A stretch of 64,000 nucleotides of DNA. It comes from an uncultured Lachnospiraceae bacterium (GTDB lineage: Bacteria; Bacillota; Clostridia; Lachnospirales; Lachnospiraceae). Where the stretch lies: the NCBI GenBank assembly GCA_947626475.1, contig CANQSK010000001.1, forward strand, positions 1 through 64,000, in the 5' to 3' direction. Positions within the stretch are counted from its first letter, which is position 1. Each line of letters starts with the position of its first letter. Under the pieces are notes generated by a model. That model was not told the DNA's origin, did no database searches, and worked only from the letters and a program-made list of their open reading frames with translations. A program made the translations under genes and the position numbers. Positions 17,399-24,860 of this stretch are shown here, in pieces.

Positions 17399-18127
17399 AT
17401 GAAATTACAGCGCCTTCTCAGTTTGACGCGCCAGGCAATTGATGATTATGAGCTGATCGAGGACGGCGACCGGATCGCTGTAGGGATTTCCGGCGGCAAG
17501 GACAGCCTTACATTATTATATGCGCTGCATGGTCTGATGCAGTTTTATCCGAAGAAATTCCAAATCCACGCCATAACTGTGGACCTGGGATTTGAAGGAT
17601 TTGATCTGAGCGCCGTCAAAACGCTCTGTGAGCGATTTTCAGTTCCTTATACGATAATTTCTACGGATATCGGAAAAATTTTGTTCGGCGTCCGAAAAGA
17701 AACCAACCCGTGCGCCCTGTGCGCGAAGCTGCGCAAGGGAGCTCTCAACAAAGCGGCTCAGGACTGCGGCTGCAATAAAGTCGCTTACGCGCATCACAAG
17801 GACGATGTGGTGGAAACCATGTTGTTGTCATTGTTATATGAAGGCCGGTTTTATTCCTTTTCACCCAGGACGTATCTGGACCGTACCGGCCTTACGGTGA
17901 TCAGGCCCATGATCTACGTGGATGAGTCTGATATAGTCGGTTTTCGGAATAAATATCAGCTGCCTGTATGCAAAAATCCATGTCCATCGGACGGCTACAC
18001 GAAACGGGAATATGTGAAAAAATTAACAAATTCGCTTCTGCCGGACAATCACGACGCGAAAAACAATATGTTCCACGCCATTGTAAACGGCCGCATTCCC
18101 GGCTGGCCGGATGTGTCTGACTCTTAA
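17399..18127 (+). CDS. TtcA-family tRNA 2-thiolation PP-loop ATPase
   Basis: A cytosolic PP-loop adenylating enzyme of the TtcA/TtuA type that thiolates tRNA bases. The PP-loop is GISGGKDSLTLLYAL. A CxxC pair (NPCALCAKLRKG) fits the iron-sulfur-binding cysteines of this family, and a third cysteine is in CKNPCPSDG. HHKDDVVETMLLSLLYEGRF is also characteristic. It is 242 residues. The recombinase gene starts 25 bases downstream, so the two may be cotranscribed. The precise tRNA target is not known from sequence. Confidence 0.88.
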   Translation: MKLQRLLSLTRQAIDDYELIEDGDRIAVGISGGKDSLTLLYALHGLMQFYPKKFQIHAITVDLGFEGFDLSAVKTLCERFSVPYTIISTDIGKILFGVRKETNPCALCAKLRKGALNKAAQDCGCNKVAYAHHKDDVVETMLLSLLYEGRFYSFSPRTYLDRTGLTVIRPMIYVDESDIVGFRNKYQLPVCKNPCPSDGYTKREYVKKLTNSLLPDNHDAKNNMFHAIVNGRIPGWPDVSDS

Positions 18128-18152
18128 AGCCTTAATGCAAGGAGGAACTGTC

Positions 18153-19208
18153 ATGCCTTACCAGATGCCATATTATGAACAGAAAGACCGGGAAAACACC
18201 ATACATCTCCGGGAGCTTCTTGATACACTGCCGCTCTTCTGCCGGGATTTCTTCCGTGGAATCGAGCCTCAGACATCTTCCAGAACAAGACTTGCCTACG
18301 CCTACGATCTGAACGTGTTTTTCGATTTTCTGCGGAAGGAGAACCCTGTATTCGCAAAGATGGAGACAAAGGATATCACCCTCTCCCACCTGGAGCAAAT
18401 TACGGTCTCTGACCTGGAAGAATACATGGAGTACCTGAAATACAGGGAGAACAGCAAAAATCAGGAGGTCGTCAATAAAGAACGGGGGATCATGAGAAAA
18501 ATATCCTCTCTGAAGAGCTTCTACAACTACTTCTACCGGACAGAGCGGCTGACCGTCAATCCCGCCGCCATCGTAAAGCTCCCGAAGCTTCACGAAAAGG
18601 AAATCATCCGGCTGGACGCGGATGAAGTCGCCATGCTTCTTGACGCCGTGGAAAACGGTGATTCTCTCACGGAAAAGCAGAAAACGTTCCACAACAAGAC
18701 GCAGGTGCGGGATCTGGCCCTGCTGACGCTTCTTCTGGGAACCGGAATCCGTGTATCGGAATGCGTAGGATTGGACATCAACGACGTGGACTTCAAAAAC
18801 GACGGCATCCGTATTCACCGAAAAGGCGGAAAAGAGGTCGTGGTCTACTTTGGAGATGAGGTTGAAGAGGCGCTGCTGTCCTATATGGAAGAACGGAAGC
18901 ATCTGGTTCCCGCGGAGGGTCACGAAAACGCCTTGTTCCTCTCTCTTCAAATGAAGCGGATCTCTGTGCGGAGCGTGGAAAACCTGGTTAAAAAATATGC
19001 CAGAATCGTAACTCCCTTAAAGAAGATCACGCCCCACAAGCTGCGCAGCACCTACGGCACCTCTCTCTACCAGGAAACGGGAGATATCTATCTGGTGGCG
19101 GATGTTCTGGGACACTCGGACGTCAATACCACGAAGAAACACTATGCGGCACTGGAAGACAACCGGCGCCGCAGTGCCCGCGATAAAGTCCGTCTCCGTG
19201 AGGACTGA
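18153..19208 (+). CDS. Tyrosine recombinase (XerC/D-like, chromosomal)
   Basis: A phage-integrase-family recombinase of 351 residues with an N-terminal SAM-like core-binding domain and a C-terminal catalytic domain. Catalytic residues are seen in GTGIRVSECVGLDI (Arg), ITPHKLRSTYGTSLY (His-x-x-Arg), LGHSDVNTTKKHYA (His and the nucleophile Tyr). ATG 18153 has AAGGAGGAAC upstream; the track start at 18111 lies inside ttcA. No att sites or cargo are seen. It sits beside the SOS genes, so it reads as a resident Xer-like recombinase rather than a mobile-element integrase. Confidence 0.88.
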   Translation: MPYQMPYYEQKDRENTIHLRELLDTLPLFCRDFFRGIEPQTSSRTRLAYAYDLNVFFDFLRKENPVFAKMETKDITLSHLEQITVSDLEEYMEYLKYRENSKNQEVVNKERGIMRKISSLKSFYNYFYRTERLTVNPAAIVKLPKLHEKEIIRLDADEVAMLLDAVENGDSLTEKQKTFHNKTQVRDLALLTLLLGTGIRVSECVGLDINDVDFKNDGIRIHRKGGKEVVVYFGDEVEEALLSYMEERKHLVPAEGHENALFLSLQMKRISVRSVENLVKKYARIVTPLKKITPHKLRSTYGTSLYQETGDIYLVADVLGHSDVNTTKKHYAALEDNRRRSARDKVRLRED

Positions 19209-19313
19209 CAGACACAGGAAACTGAAAATCCATAAAAACTATAAAACTGATAAATCAAGCCCACTTCCAGGGAGGGAGCATCCGGCAGGCGCATACTCCA
19301 AAACAAAGAATTC

Positions 19314-19619
19314 TCAGCCCACTGCTCCGCTGTTATACATAACAGTAAGATGTCTTCCCGCATGTATGACATCCTCCTGAAGACGGTTCATCTCACGCAG
19401 GCGCTGAATATACTCCTGCGTATCCAGATCCAGCTGCGGGGCGTACTCTTTCGCTATGCTCCACAGAGTATCTCCCGACTGGATCTCAATACTCTTATAG
19501 AAAACAACCGGCTCACTGCCTACATGGTCATCCGCCATGGCATTCATCAGGACGCCGCCGCAGAAACCGGAACCAAGAACAGCAATCAGAGCAGCCAACA
19601 CTGCCAGCTTCTTCATCAT
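19314..19619 (-). CDS. LysM-domain, YneA-like SOS cell-division inhibitor candidate
   Basis: A 101-residue protein with an N-terminal membrane or signal segment (LAVLAALIAVLGSGFCGG) and a LysM domain (IEIQSGDTLWSIAKEYA). Size, layout and its position divergent from lexA match YneA of B. subtilis, which delays septation during SOS. Start ATG 19619 has GGAGGTG at good distance; the longer track ORF runs into LexA boxes. The promoter is a consensus TTGACA-17-TATAAT covered by LexA boxes, so DNA-damage induction is likely. Function is inferred. Confidence 0.82.
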   Translation of the reverse strand: MMKKLAVLAALIAVLGSGFCGGVLMNAMADDHVGSEPVVFYKSIEIQSGDTLWSIAKEYAPQLDLDTQEYIQRLREMNRLQEDVIHAGRHLTVMYNSGAVG

Positions 19620-19633
19620 AGACACCTCCGCTC

Positions 19634-19753
19634 CGAACACATGTTGCGAACAAATGTTCTGTATGATGCTATTATACTGAACGAACATATGTTTGTCAAG
19701 ATTTTTTTGCAAAAAATCGAACAAAAGTTTGCATTTTAATCGAACATATGTTA
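19634..19753. promoter_or_regulatory. Five LexA-box operators between yneA-like gene and lexA
   Basis: Five matches to the Firmicutes LexA box CGAAC-N4-GTTCG are visible: 19634-19646 (CGAACACATGTTG), 19647-19659 (CGAACAAATGTTC), 19682-19694 (CGAACATATGTTT), 19718-19730 (CGAACAAAAGTTT) and 19741-19753 (CGAACATATGTTA). The third is in the yneA-like promoter spacer. The fourth overlaps the lexA -35 and the fifth the lexA -10. Confidence 0.9.
19671..19699 (-). promoter_or_regulatory. Consensus promoter of the YneA-like gene (TTGACA-17-TATAAT)
   Basis: On the minus strand TTGACA (19699-19694) and TATAAT (19676-19671) have a 17-base spacer that itself contains a LexA box. A perfect promoter under repressor control fits tight SOS regulation. 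Confidence 0.88.
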
Positions 19754-19757
19754 GAAT
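19729..19757 (+). promoter_or_regulatory. lexA promoter (TTGCAT-17-TAGAAT)
   Basis: TTGCAT at 19729-19734 and TAGAAT at 19752-19757 are 17 bases apart and overlapped by LexA boxes four and five, consistent with autorepression. Confidence 0.82.
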
Positions 19758-19802
19758 AAATCCAGAAGCAGTTCATTTGTATCCGAAACGGAGGTATCCC
19801 CT

Positions 19803-20417
19803 ATGGCTTTTGGCAAGATAACAGCGAAACAGCAGGAAATTTTGGATTATATTAAGGAAAGTATTCTGAAACGGGGCTATCCGCCCTCTGTCCGTGAGAT
19901 CTGTGAAGCAGTTCATCTGAAGTCCACTTCTTCCGTTCATTCTCATCTGGAGACTCTTGAGAAGAACGGCTATATCCGCCGGGACCCCACCAAGCCCAGA
20001 ACCATTGAGATCACCGATGACAGCTTCGGACTTACGCGCCGGGAGCTGGTGAATGTTCCCCTCGTAGGCTCGATTGCCGCAGGACAGCCGATTCTGGCCG
20101 AGCAGAACATCGAGAATTACTTCCCGATCCCTGTGGAGATGCTTCCGAACCAGGAGGTCTTCATGCTGCGGGTCAAGGGAGACAGCATGATCAACGTAGG
20201 TATCTTCGACGGAGATCAGATCATCGTCAAAAGGCAGTCTACCGCCCGCAACGGCGAGATCGTCGCGGCTCTTGTGGATGATTCCGCTACGGTCAAACGC
20301 TTCTACCGTGAGAACGGCCATTACCGGCTTCAGCCTGAGAACGACACCATGGACCCGATCATTGTCAATGAGGCTGAGGTTCTCGGTGTAGTCATCGGAC
20401 TGTTCCGGATGATGTAA
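19803..20417 (+). CDS. lexA: LexA SOS repressor
   Basis: LexA represses SOS genes and cleaves itself when stimulated by RecA. The N-terminal winged helix-turn-helix (GYPPSVREICEAVHLKSTSS) binds the boxes. The cleavage site is Ala-Gly in VGSIAAGQPILAEQ. The catalytic Ser is in VKGDSMINVGIFDGD and the Lys in IIVKRQSTARNGEIV. Length 204 aa is standard. It shares an operator region with the divergent YneA-like gene and ends at a bidirectional terminator. Confidence 0.97.
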   Translation: MAFGKITAKQQEILDYIKESILKRGYPPSVREICEAVHLKSTSSVHSHLETLEKNGYIRRDPTKPRTIEITDDSFGLTRRELVNVPLVGSIAAGQPILAEQNIENYFPIPVEMLPNQEVFMLRVKGDSMINVGIFDGDQIIVKRQSTARNGEIVAALVDDSATVKRFYRENGHYRLQPENDTMDPIIVNEAEVLGVVIGLFRMM

Positions 20418-20421
20418 AAAA

Positions 20422-20466
20422 ATACCGGCCTCCGCTTTTGCTCTTTTGCGGTGCCGGTATTATTTT
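20422..20466. terminator. Bidirectional terminator between lexA and rsfS
   Basis: ATACCGGC/GCCGGTAT form a stem preceded by A7 and followed by a T-rich run, so it can end both the plus-strand lexA transcript and the minus-strand operon. Confidence 0.85.
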
Positions 20467-20486
20467 CCCCATAGAAGTTTACATAA

Positions 20487-20852
20487 TTATTTTATGTCAT
20501 CTTCCGTCAGGAACTTCCCGTCTCTCCAGATCCTCTCCAGATCATAGAACAGGCGGTCCTCACGATTGAAGGCGTGAACAATGATATCGCCGTAATCCAT
20601 CAGGATCCAGTTGGCGGTGCCGTAGCCTTCGATCTGCCTGCAGCGGTATCCGGCCTGCCCCATAGCCTCCTCCACGTTGTCCACCATGGCCTGAACCTGA
20701 TTCGGATTGGAGCCGTCGGCGATGATAAAATAGTCTGCCAGCACAGATACCTTGCTGATATCAATAATCTTGATATTCTGCCCCTTCTTGTCCTCCAGGG
20801 CCTTCCTGGCAATCTTTACCATCTCCAGTGCGCTGTTCTGCTGTTCACTCAT
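20487..20852 (-). CDS. rsfS: Ribosomal silencing factor RsfS
   Basis: RsfS binds ribosomal protein L14 and blocks subunit joining in poor nutrition. The 121-residue product has the family core VLADYFIIADGSNPNQVQAM, GTANWILMDYGDIIVH and a tail with FYDLERIWRDG. ATG 20852 has AAAGGAG upstream and overlaps the end of yqeK by 8 bases. It is the last gene of the minus-strand operon. Confidence 0.95.
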   Translation of the reverse strand: MSEQQNSALEMVKIARKALEDKKGQNIKIIDISKVSVLADYFIIADGSNPNQVQAMVDNVEEAMGQAGYRCRQIEGYGTANWILMDYGDIIVHAFNREDRLFYDLERIWRDGKFLTEDDIK

Positions 20853-21429
20853 TACAGTTTCTCCTTTCTTTAAGGTACTCATAAGTCTTTCGGGTCATGG
20901 AATCCACAACCGCGCCCTTGCCGTCCAGGTAGTTCAGTGTCCCGCTGATGATCTGATACAGGGCCTCGTCAATGTCCTCAAAAGCCAGCTTCCTCATCTC
21001 AGGCAGATTGCCGGCCTTGTCGCGGCGAATCTCAATATAGTCGGCCACGTAAAGGATCTTGTCCAGAAGCGCCATATGCGGTTTGCCTGTGGTGTGGCAG
21101 GCAATGGCGCTGAGGATCTCCGCGTCATGAATACCGTACTTTTCCCGCGCCATCCAGGCTCCGTACTTGGCGTGAAGGACAGCGGGAGCGTTTTTCTCGT
21201 CCTCCGTCAGGGGAATGCCATGTTTCTCACATTTGTGAACAAATTCCGTGTCCGCGTAGCATTTGGCGCAGTCGTGCAGAAGTCCCGCCAGTTCCGCCTT
21301 ATCCAGAGGATAACCGTAGCGCATGGCCAGGCACACGCAGGTAAAGGAAACGCTCAGGGAATGCTCATATCTGGCTTCACTCAGCTTCTTTTTCAGTTTC
21401 TTACGGTACTCCAGTATATCCGTATTCAT
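20845..21429 (-). CDS. yqeK: YqeK-type HD-domain Ap4A hydrolase
   Basis: YqeK proteins are HD-domain hydrolases that cleave diadenosine tetraphosphate symmetrically. The metal site is formed by RYEHSLSVS, LLHDCAKCY, AIACHTTGK and LYVADYIEIRRD, in the usual order. Length 194 aa fits. The ATG overlaps the nadD stop as ATGA. The neighbours nadD and rsfS give the standard Firmicutes order. Confidence 0.94.
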   Translation of the reverse strand: MNTDILEYRKKLKKKLSEARYEHSLSVSFTCVCLAMRYGYPLDKAELAGLLHDCAKCYADTEFVHKCEKHGIPLTEDEKNAPAVLHAKYGAWMAREKYGIHDAEILSAIACHTTGKPHMALLDKILYVADYIEIRRDKAGNLPEMRKLAFEDIDEALYQIISGTLNYLDGKGAVVDSMTRKTYEYLKERRNCNE

Positions 21430-22049
21430 AGAGAATCCTCCAAATCCATATATAAATGCCGCTGATAAATATATTCCTCCACAGCCGCCGGCAGCATCCC
21501 CTTAACAGAAAGGCCTTTTGCCACCCGGCTGCGGATATCCTCCGAGGAAACGTCCAGCTCCCGGCAGTGCAGCTTCTCAATGCGGCCGCCGAACCGTTCT
21601 GTCAGATGGCGGATCTGCTCGTCCATGGGTGGATGGGCCCGGTCGTATTCCCTGTCCGCCGCCAGAATGCGGACCATGGAGAGCACTTCCTCCGGATGGT
21701 ACCAGCTCTCTATCTGGTAGAGAGAATCCGCTCCGATGATAAAATCAAAGGTATGCTGCGGATAGGCCTCCCGCAGAAGATGAAGGGTCTGCGCCGTGTA
21801 GGTATTTCCCCGGCGGGACGTCTCAAATTCTGACAGACGGAAATATCCGGTATTCTGAATCGCCAGCCGTACCATGGCGCAGCGGTCCGGGGCGGAAGTG
21901 ACTTTGTGGTCCTTCTTGTGAGGCGGCTGGCCTGACGGCATGTACCATATCTCATCCAGACAGTACTCCCGGTAAGCCTGCTCTCCCAGAAGCAGATGAC
22001 CGTTGTGGATCGGGTCGAAGGTGCCTCCTACAATTCCAATGTTTGACAT
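21426..22049 (-). CDS. nadD: Nicotinate-nucleotide adenylyltransferase
   Basis: NadD adenylates nicotinate mononucleotide in NAD biosynthesis. The nucleotidyltransferase motif GGTFDPIHNGHLLLGEQA is near the N-terminus, and the C-terminal DVSSEDIRSRVAKG holds the ISSTxIR-like element. FDFIIGADSLYQIESW is typical. Length 207 aa is normal. A GAGGAG RBS lies upstream, and the stop overlaps yqeK. Confidence 0.96.
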   Translation of the reverse strand: MSNIGIVGGTFDPIHNGHLLLGEQAYREYCLDEIWYMPSGQPPHKKDHKVTSAPDRCAMVRLAIQNTGYFRLSEFETSRRGNTYTAQTLHLLREAYPQHTFDFIIGADSLYQIESWYHPEEVLSMVRILAADREYDRAHPPMDEQIRHLTERFGGRIEKLHCRELDVSSEDIRSRVAKGLSVKGMLPAAVEEYIYQRHLYMDLEDSL

Positions 22050-22068
22050 GACACCAGCTCCTCCCGGT

Positions 22069-22365
22069 TCAGGACGGAAGCACGATTCTTCTCTTACCCG
22101 CGTCTTTGGCCGGTTTGTAAAGCACGATCTTCCTGCCGATCACCTGAACGACCTGGGAGCGGGTCCTCTCCGCCAGCGTCTGGGCCAGTTCCTTCTCATC
22201 CTCCACGCAGTTCTTCAGCACGCTTCCTTTTACCAGTTCTCTTGCCTCCAGGGCCTCAGCGACCGCCGCCGTAACCTCCGGCGTCAGGCCTGATTTTCCG
22301 ATCTGAAAAATTGCATCCTGGGACATGGCGAGGCTTTTCAGATAAGCCCGCTGTTTCGATGTCAT
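22069..22365 (-). CDS. yhbY: YhbY/CRM-domain RNA-binding protein
   Basis: A small RNA-binding protein associated with 50S ribosome assembly. The 98-residue product is a single CRM domain (QRAYLKSLAMSQDAIFQIG at the start, then VIGRKIVLYKPAK). ATG 22365 is chosen because GGAGGAACGT lies just upstream; the longer track start has no RBS. It lies between obgE and nadD, as in other Clostridia. Confidence 0.93.
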   Translation of the reverse strand: MTSKQRAYLKSLAMSQDAIFQIGKSGLTPEVTAAVAEALEARELVKGSVLKNCVEDEKELAQTLAERTRSQVVQVIGRKIVLYKPAKDAGKRRIVLPS

Positions 22366-22384
22366 ATACGTTCCTCCAATCGCC

Positions 22385-23686
22385 TTATTTGTAATAATCA
22401 AATGCAAAACCGTACATCCGCACTGTGTCGCCTTCCCGGATGCCGGCCTTCTCCAAATCGTCCAGAATCCCTGTTTCCTTCAGGAAATTCTGGAAAAACA
22501 GAAATCCCTTTTCCGACTCCAGATTGGTGTAGCCCAGCATTTTTTCGATTCTGGGGCCTTCCACCACATACTCGCCGTCCTCGTTCTTCTCGATCGTATA
22601 TGGCAGGTTGGAACCGGCTTTCAGGAGATTTACGTCAAATTCCTTCGCGAAGACCACAGGGGTCCGGTCCACAGTCTGAAGCATCTGCCAGACGGCGTAC
22701 ATCAGTTCCTTTACGCCCTGGCCGGTGACCGCCGAAATGGGATATACCTTGATGCCCTCCGGCTCAAACGCCTTTTTCAGCCGCTCCACCGGGTCCTCCC
22801 AGCCGTCGCCGGACTCGTCACGCCAGATGGAATCCGTCTTGTTGGCGGCGATGATCTGGGGGCGCTTCATCAGCTCAGGCTCGTATGCCTTCAGCTCACG
22901 GTTGATAATGCGGATATCCTCCACCGGATCTCTGCCCTCTGTGGACGCCGCGTCCACCACATGGACCAGCACTCTGGTCCGTTCAATATGTCTCAAAAAA
23001 TCATGTCCCAGGCCCGCGCCCTCGGAAGCTCCCTCGATAAGTCCGGGAATGTCCGCCATGACAAAGCCCGCCCCGTCGTCCAGGTCCACAACGCCCAGAT
23101 GGGGATTCAGAGTCGTAAAATGGTAATTGGCGATCTTCGGCCTGGCGTTGCTGACCCTGGAAAGCAGGGTGGATTTGCCCACATTGGGAAATCCTATGAG
23201 CCCCACGTCGGCCAGAACCTTAAGCTCCAGCTGAACCCAAAGCTCCTGCCCTTCCTTTCCCGGCTGCGCGTACTGGGGCGCCTGCATGGTGGCAGTGGCG
23301 TAGTTCATGTTGCCCAGACCGCCCCTGCCGCCCTTTAAAACCACTTCACGCCGGTTTTCTCCCGACATGTCGGTAATTACCTTGCCTGACTCCAATTCCT
23401 TGATCACGGTTCCCTCAGGGACTTTGATGACCAGATTCTCCGCGTTCTTCCCGGAGCAGCGCCGCTTGCCGCCCGGCTCGCCGTTTTTGGCCACAAACTT
23501 CCGGTTATAGCGGAAATCGGTCAGGGTGTTTAGGCCATCGTCGATCTCAAAAATAATATCTCCGCCTTTTCCGCCGTTTCCTCCGTCAGGGCCTCCGGCC
23601 GGAACGTACAGCTCTCTCCGGAAACTGACGTGTCCGTCGCCGCCTCTGCCGGATTTGATGAAAATCTTAGCGTGATCTGCAAACAT
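22385..23686 (-). CDS. obgE: Obg GTPase (CgtA)
   Basis: A ribosome-assembly and stress GTPase. The N-terminal glycine-rich Obg fold (GRGGDGHVSFRRELYVPAGG) is followed by the G domain with G1 GFPNVGKSTLLSRV, G3 DIPGLIEGASEGAGLG and G4 AANKTD. A C-terminal OCT domain ends in VRMYGFAFDYYK. ATG 23686 has AAAGG at 9 bases. Length 433 aa is typical of Firmicutes Obg with OCT. Confidence 0.96.
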   Translation of the reverse strand: MFADHAKIFIKSGRGGDGHVSFRRELYVPAGGPDGGNGGKGGDIIFEIDDGLNTLTDFRYNRKFVAKNGEPGGKRRCSGKNAENLVIKVPEGTVIKELESGKVITDMSGENRREVVLKGGRGGLGNMNYATATMQAPQYAQPGKEGQELWVQLELKVLADVGLIGFPNVGKSTLLSRVSNARPKIANYHFTTLNPHLGVVDLDDGAGFVMADIPGLIEGASEGAGLGHDFLRHIERTRVLVHVVDAASTEGRDPVEDIRIINRELKAYEPELMKRPQIIAANKTDSIWRDESGDGWEDPVERLKKAFEPEGIKVYPISAVTGQGVKELMYAVWQMLQTVDRTPVVFAKEFDVNLLKAGSNLPYTIEKNEDGEYVVEGPRIEKMLGYTNLESEKGFLFFQNFLKETGILDDLEKAGIREGDTVRMYGFAFDYYK

Positions 23687-23708
23687 AAAAGCCAACCTTT
23701 CGCTTATG

Positions 23709-23744
23709 GAAAAAATGGCTTCATACGCAATTGTATGAAGCCAT
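23709..23744 (-). terminator. Intra-operon terminator or attenuator between rpmA and obgE
   Basis: TGGCTTCATAC/GTATGAAGCCA (11 bp, 6-base loop) is followed on the minus strand by T6. No obvious new promoter precedes obgE, so it probably lowers rather than stops downstream expression. Confidence 0.82.
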
Positions 23745-23750
23745 CAATCA

Positions 23751-24044
23751 TCACTCATTCACTGCTTCTCTGGGATATACGGAAACTTTCTTCTTGTCCC
23801 TTCCCCAGCGCTCGAACCGGACAACACCGTCAACCTTGGCAAACAGCGTATCGTCTCCGCCGCGGCCAACGTTCTCACCGGGATGGATCTTGGTGCCGCG
23901 CTGTCTGTAGAGAATGTTGCCGGCCAGAACAAACTGTCCGTCGGCTCTCTTGGCTCCCAGTCTCTTGGCCTCGGAATCACGGCCGTTCTTCGTGGAACCT
24001 ACACCCTTTTTATGAGCGAATAACTGAAGGTTCATCTGAAACAT
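23751..24044 (-). CDS. rpmA: 50S ribosomal protein L27 (with N-terminal propeptide)
   Basis: L27 lies at the peptidyl-transferase centre of the ribosome. The 97-residue product begins [14 protein letters not shown], which carries the Firmicutes N-terminal extension that Prp removes before the conserved [26 protein letters not shown] is the standard L27 core. The first ATG (24044) has AAGGAGG 9 bases upstream. It follows prp, the protease gene, and overlaps it. Confidence 0.96.
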   Translation of the reverse strand: MFQMNLQLFAHKKGVGSTKNGRDSEAKRLGAKRADGQFVLAGNILYRQRGTKIHPGENVGRGGDDTLFAKVDGVVRFERWGRDKKKVSVYPREAVNE

Positions 24045-24387
24045 CGTATTGCACCTCCTTAAACTGAATGTTAATATAGGGTTCTCCGTACGCCTCCGCG
24101 ATATTCAGAAGTCCGAATACCAGCGAATTCATCAGGAGTCTGGACTCTTCACTGATCTCAGAGACAAACCGGAACCGGAAATCGCCTGCCTGCTCCTCTT
24201 CCTCCGCCTCAAACCGGTCGTCCGTAAAATGCTCTACGGAGTTGGCCATGTTCAGAGTCAGAGCCGAGACCGCCGCGCAGACCAGATTCTGTCCCTCCAG
24301 CGGCTCGTCCCCGCGGCCCGCGTGGCCGCTCAAGTGAATCTCCCTGTAATCTTCTGCCGAATCAACAAAAACCGTTACACAAATCAT
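24010..24387 (-). CDS. prp: Ribosomal-processing cysteine protease Prp
   Basis: Prp cleaves the N-terminal extension of L27, an essential step in Firmicutes ribosome maturation. The 125-residue product has the catalytic His in [15 protein letters not shown] and the catalytic Cys in [17 protein letters not shown]. It sits between rplU and rpmA, its conserved place, and overlaps the start of rpmA by 35 bases. The gene has only a weak RBS and starts 2 bases after the rplU stop. Confidence 0.94.
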   Translation of the reverse strand: MICVTVFVDSAEDYREIHLSGHAGRGDEPLEGQNLVCAAVSALTLNMANSVEHFTDDRFEAEEEEQAGDFRFRFVSEISEESRLLMNSLVFGLLNIAEAYGEPYINIQFKEVQYDVSDEPSVIRS

Positions 24388-24389
24388 AA

Positions 24390-24698
24390 TTAAGCATTGA
24401 TCTTGTCAATCTTAACCTGGGTATAAAGCTGTCTGTGACCGTTCTTCTTGTGATATCCGGTCTTTCTCTTATACTTGTAGACAATCACTTTCTTGGCCTT
24501 GCCCTGCTTCTCAACAGTACCGGTAACGGCAGCGCCCGCCACAGTCGGAGCCCCAACCTTCAGTTCTCCGTCACTGACCACAAGCACCTGATCGAAAGTC
24601 ACAGTCTCGCCAGCTTCTGCTTCAAGCTTTTCAACTCTAATGACATCGCCCTCGGATACCTTATACTGCTTACCGCCAGTTGCAATAATCGCGTACAT
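24390..24698 (-). CDS. rplU: 50S ribosomal protein L21
   Basis: L21 binds 23S rRNA in the large subunit. The 102-residue product begins [18 protein letters not shown] and ends with [15 protein letters not shown], both family signatures. ATG 24698 has a GAGGAGG RBS; the longer track ORF is rejected. A strong promoter and a structured leader precede it. Confidence 0.97.
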   Translation of the reverse strand: MYAIIATGGKQYKVSEGDVIRVEKLEAEAGETVTFDQVLVVSDGELKVGAPTVAGAAVTGTVEKQGKAKKVIVYKYKRKTGYHKKNGHRQLYTQVKIDKINA

Positions 24699-24790
24699 AT
24701 TCGGCACCTCCTCTTTATCATTACTCGCCAACTACGGTGTCCGGAAGTCAAAGCCTCCGAAACTTGCAGACCTCATTGTGCGGCATACTA
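24699..24790 (-). ncRNA. Candidate L21 mRNA leader (autoregulatory structure)
   Basis: The roughly 90-base leader between the promoter and rplU contains a hairpin, TTCGGAGG/CTTCCGGA with a six-base loop, and further complementary segments. Firmicutes rplU genes often have an L21 leader, so this is a reasonable call, but I could not match the consensus in detail. Confidence 0.45.
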
Positions 24791-24794
24791 GAAA

Positions 24795-24823
24795 ATAATA
24801 ACATCAGAATCAAGAAATGTCAA
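24795..24823 (-). promoter_or_regulatory. Promoter of rplU-prp-rpmA (TTGACA-17-TATTAT)
   Basis: On the minus strand TTGACA (24823-24818) and TATTAT (24800-24795) are separated by 17 bases, just downstream of rng. It gives the ribosomal protein genes their own start. Confidence 0.83.
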
Positions 24824-24860
24824 CTGATTTTTCGGGAAAATCGCGTATAAAAACTGAGAT

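Noticed and set aside
18153-19208. Integrase of an integrated element
   Set aside because: No att repeats, excisionase or cargo genes were found; flanking genes are housekeeping, so a resident Xer-like recombinase is more likely.
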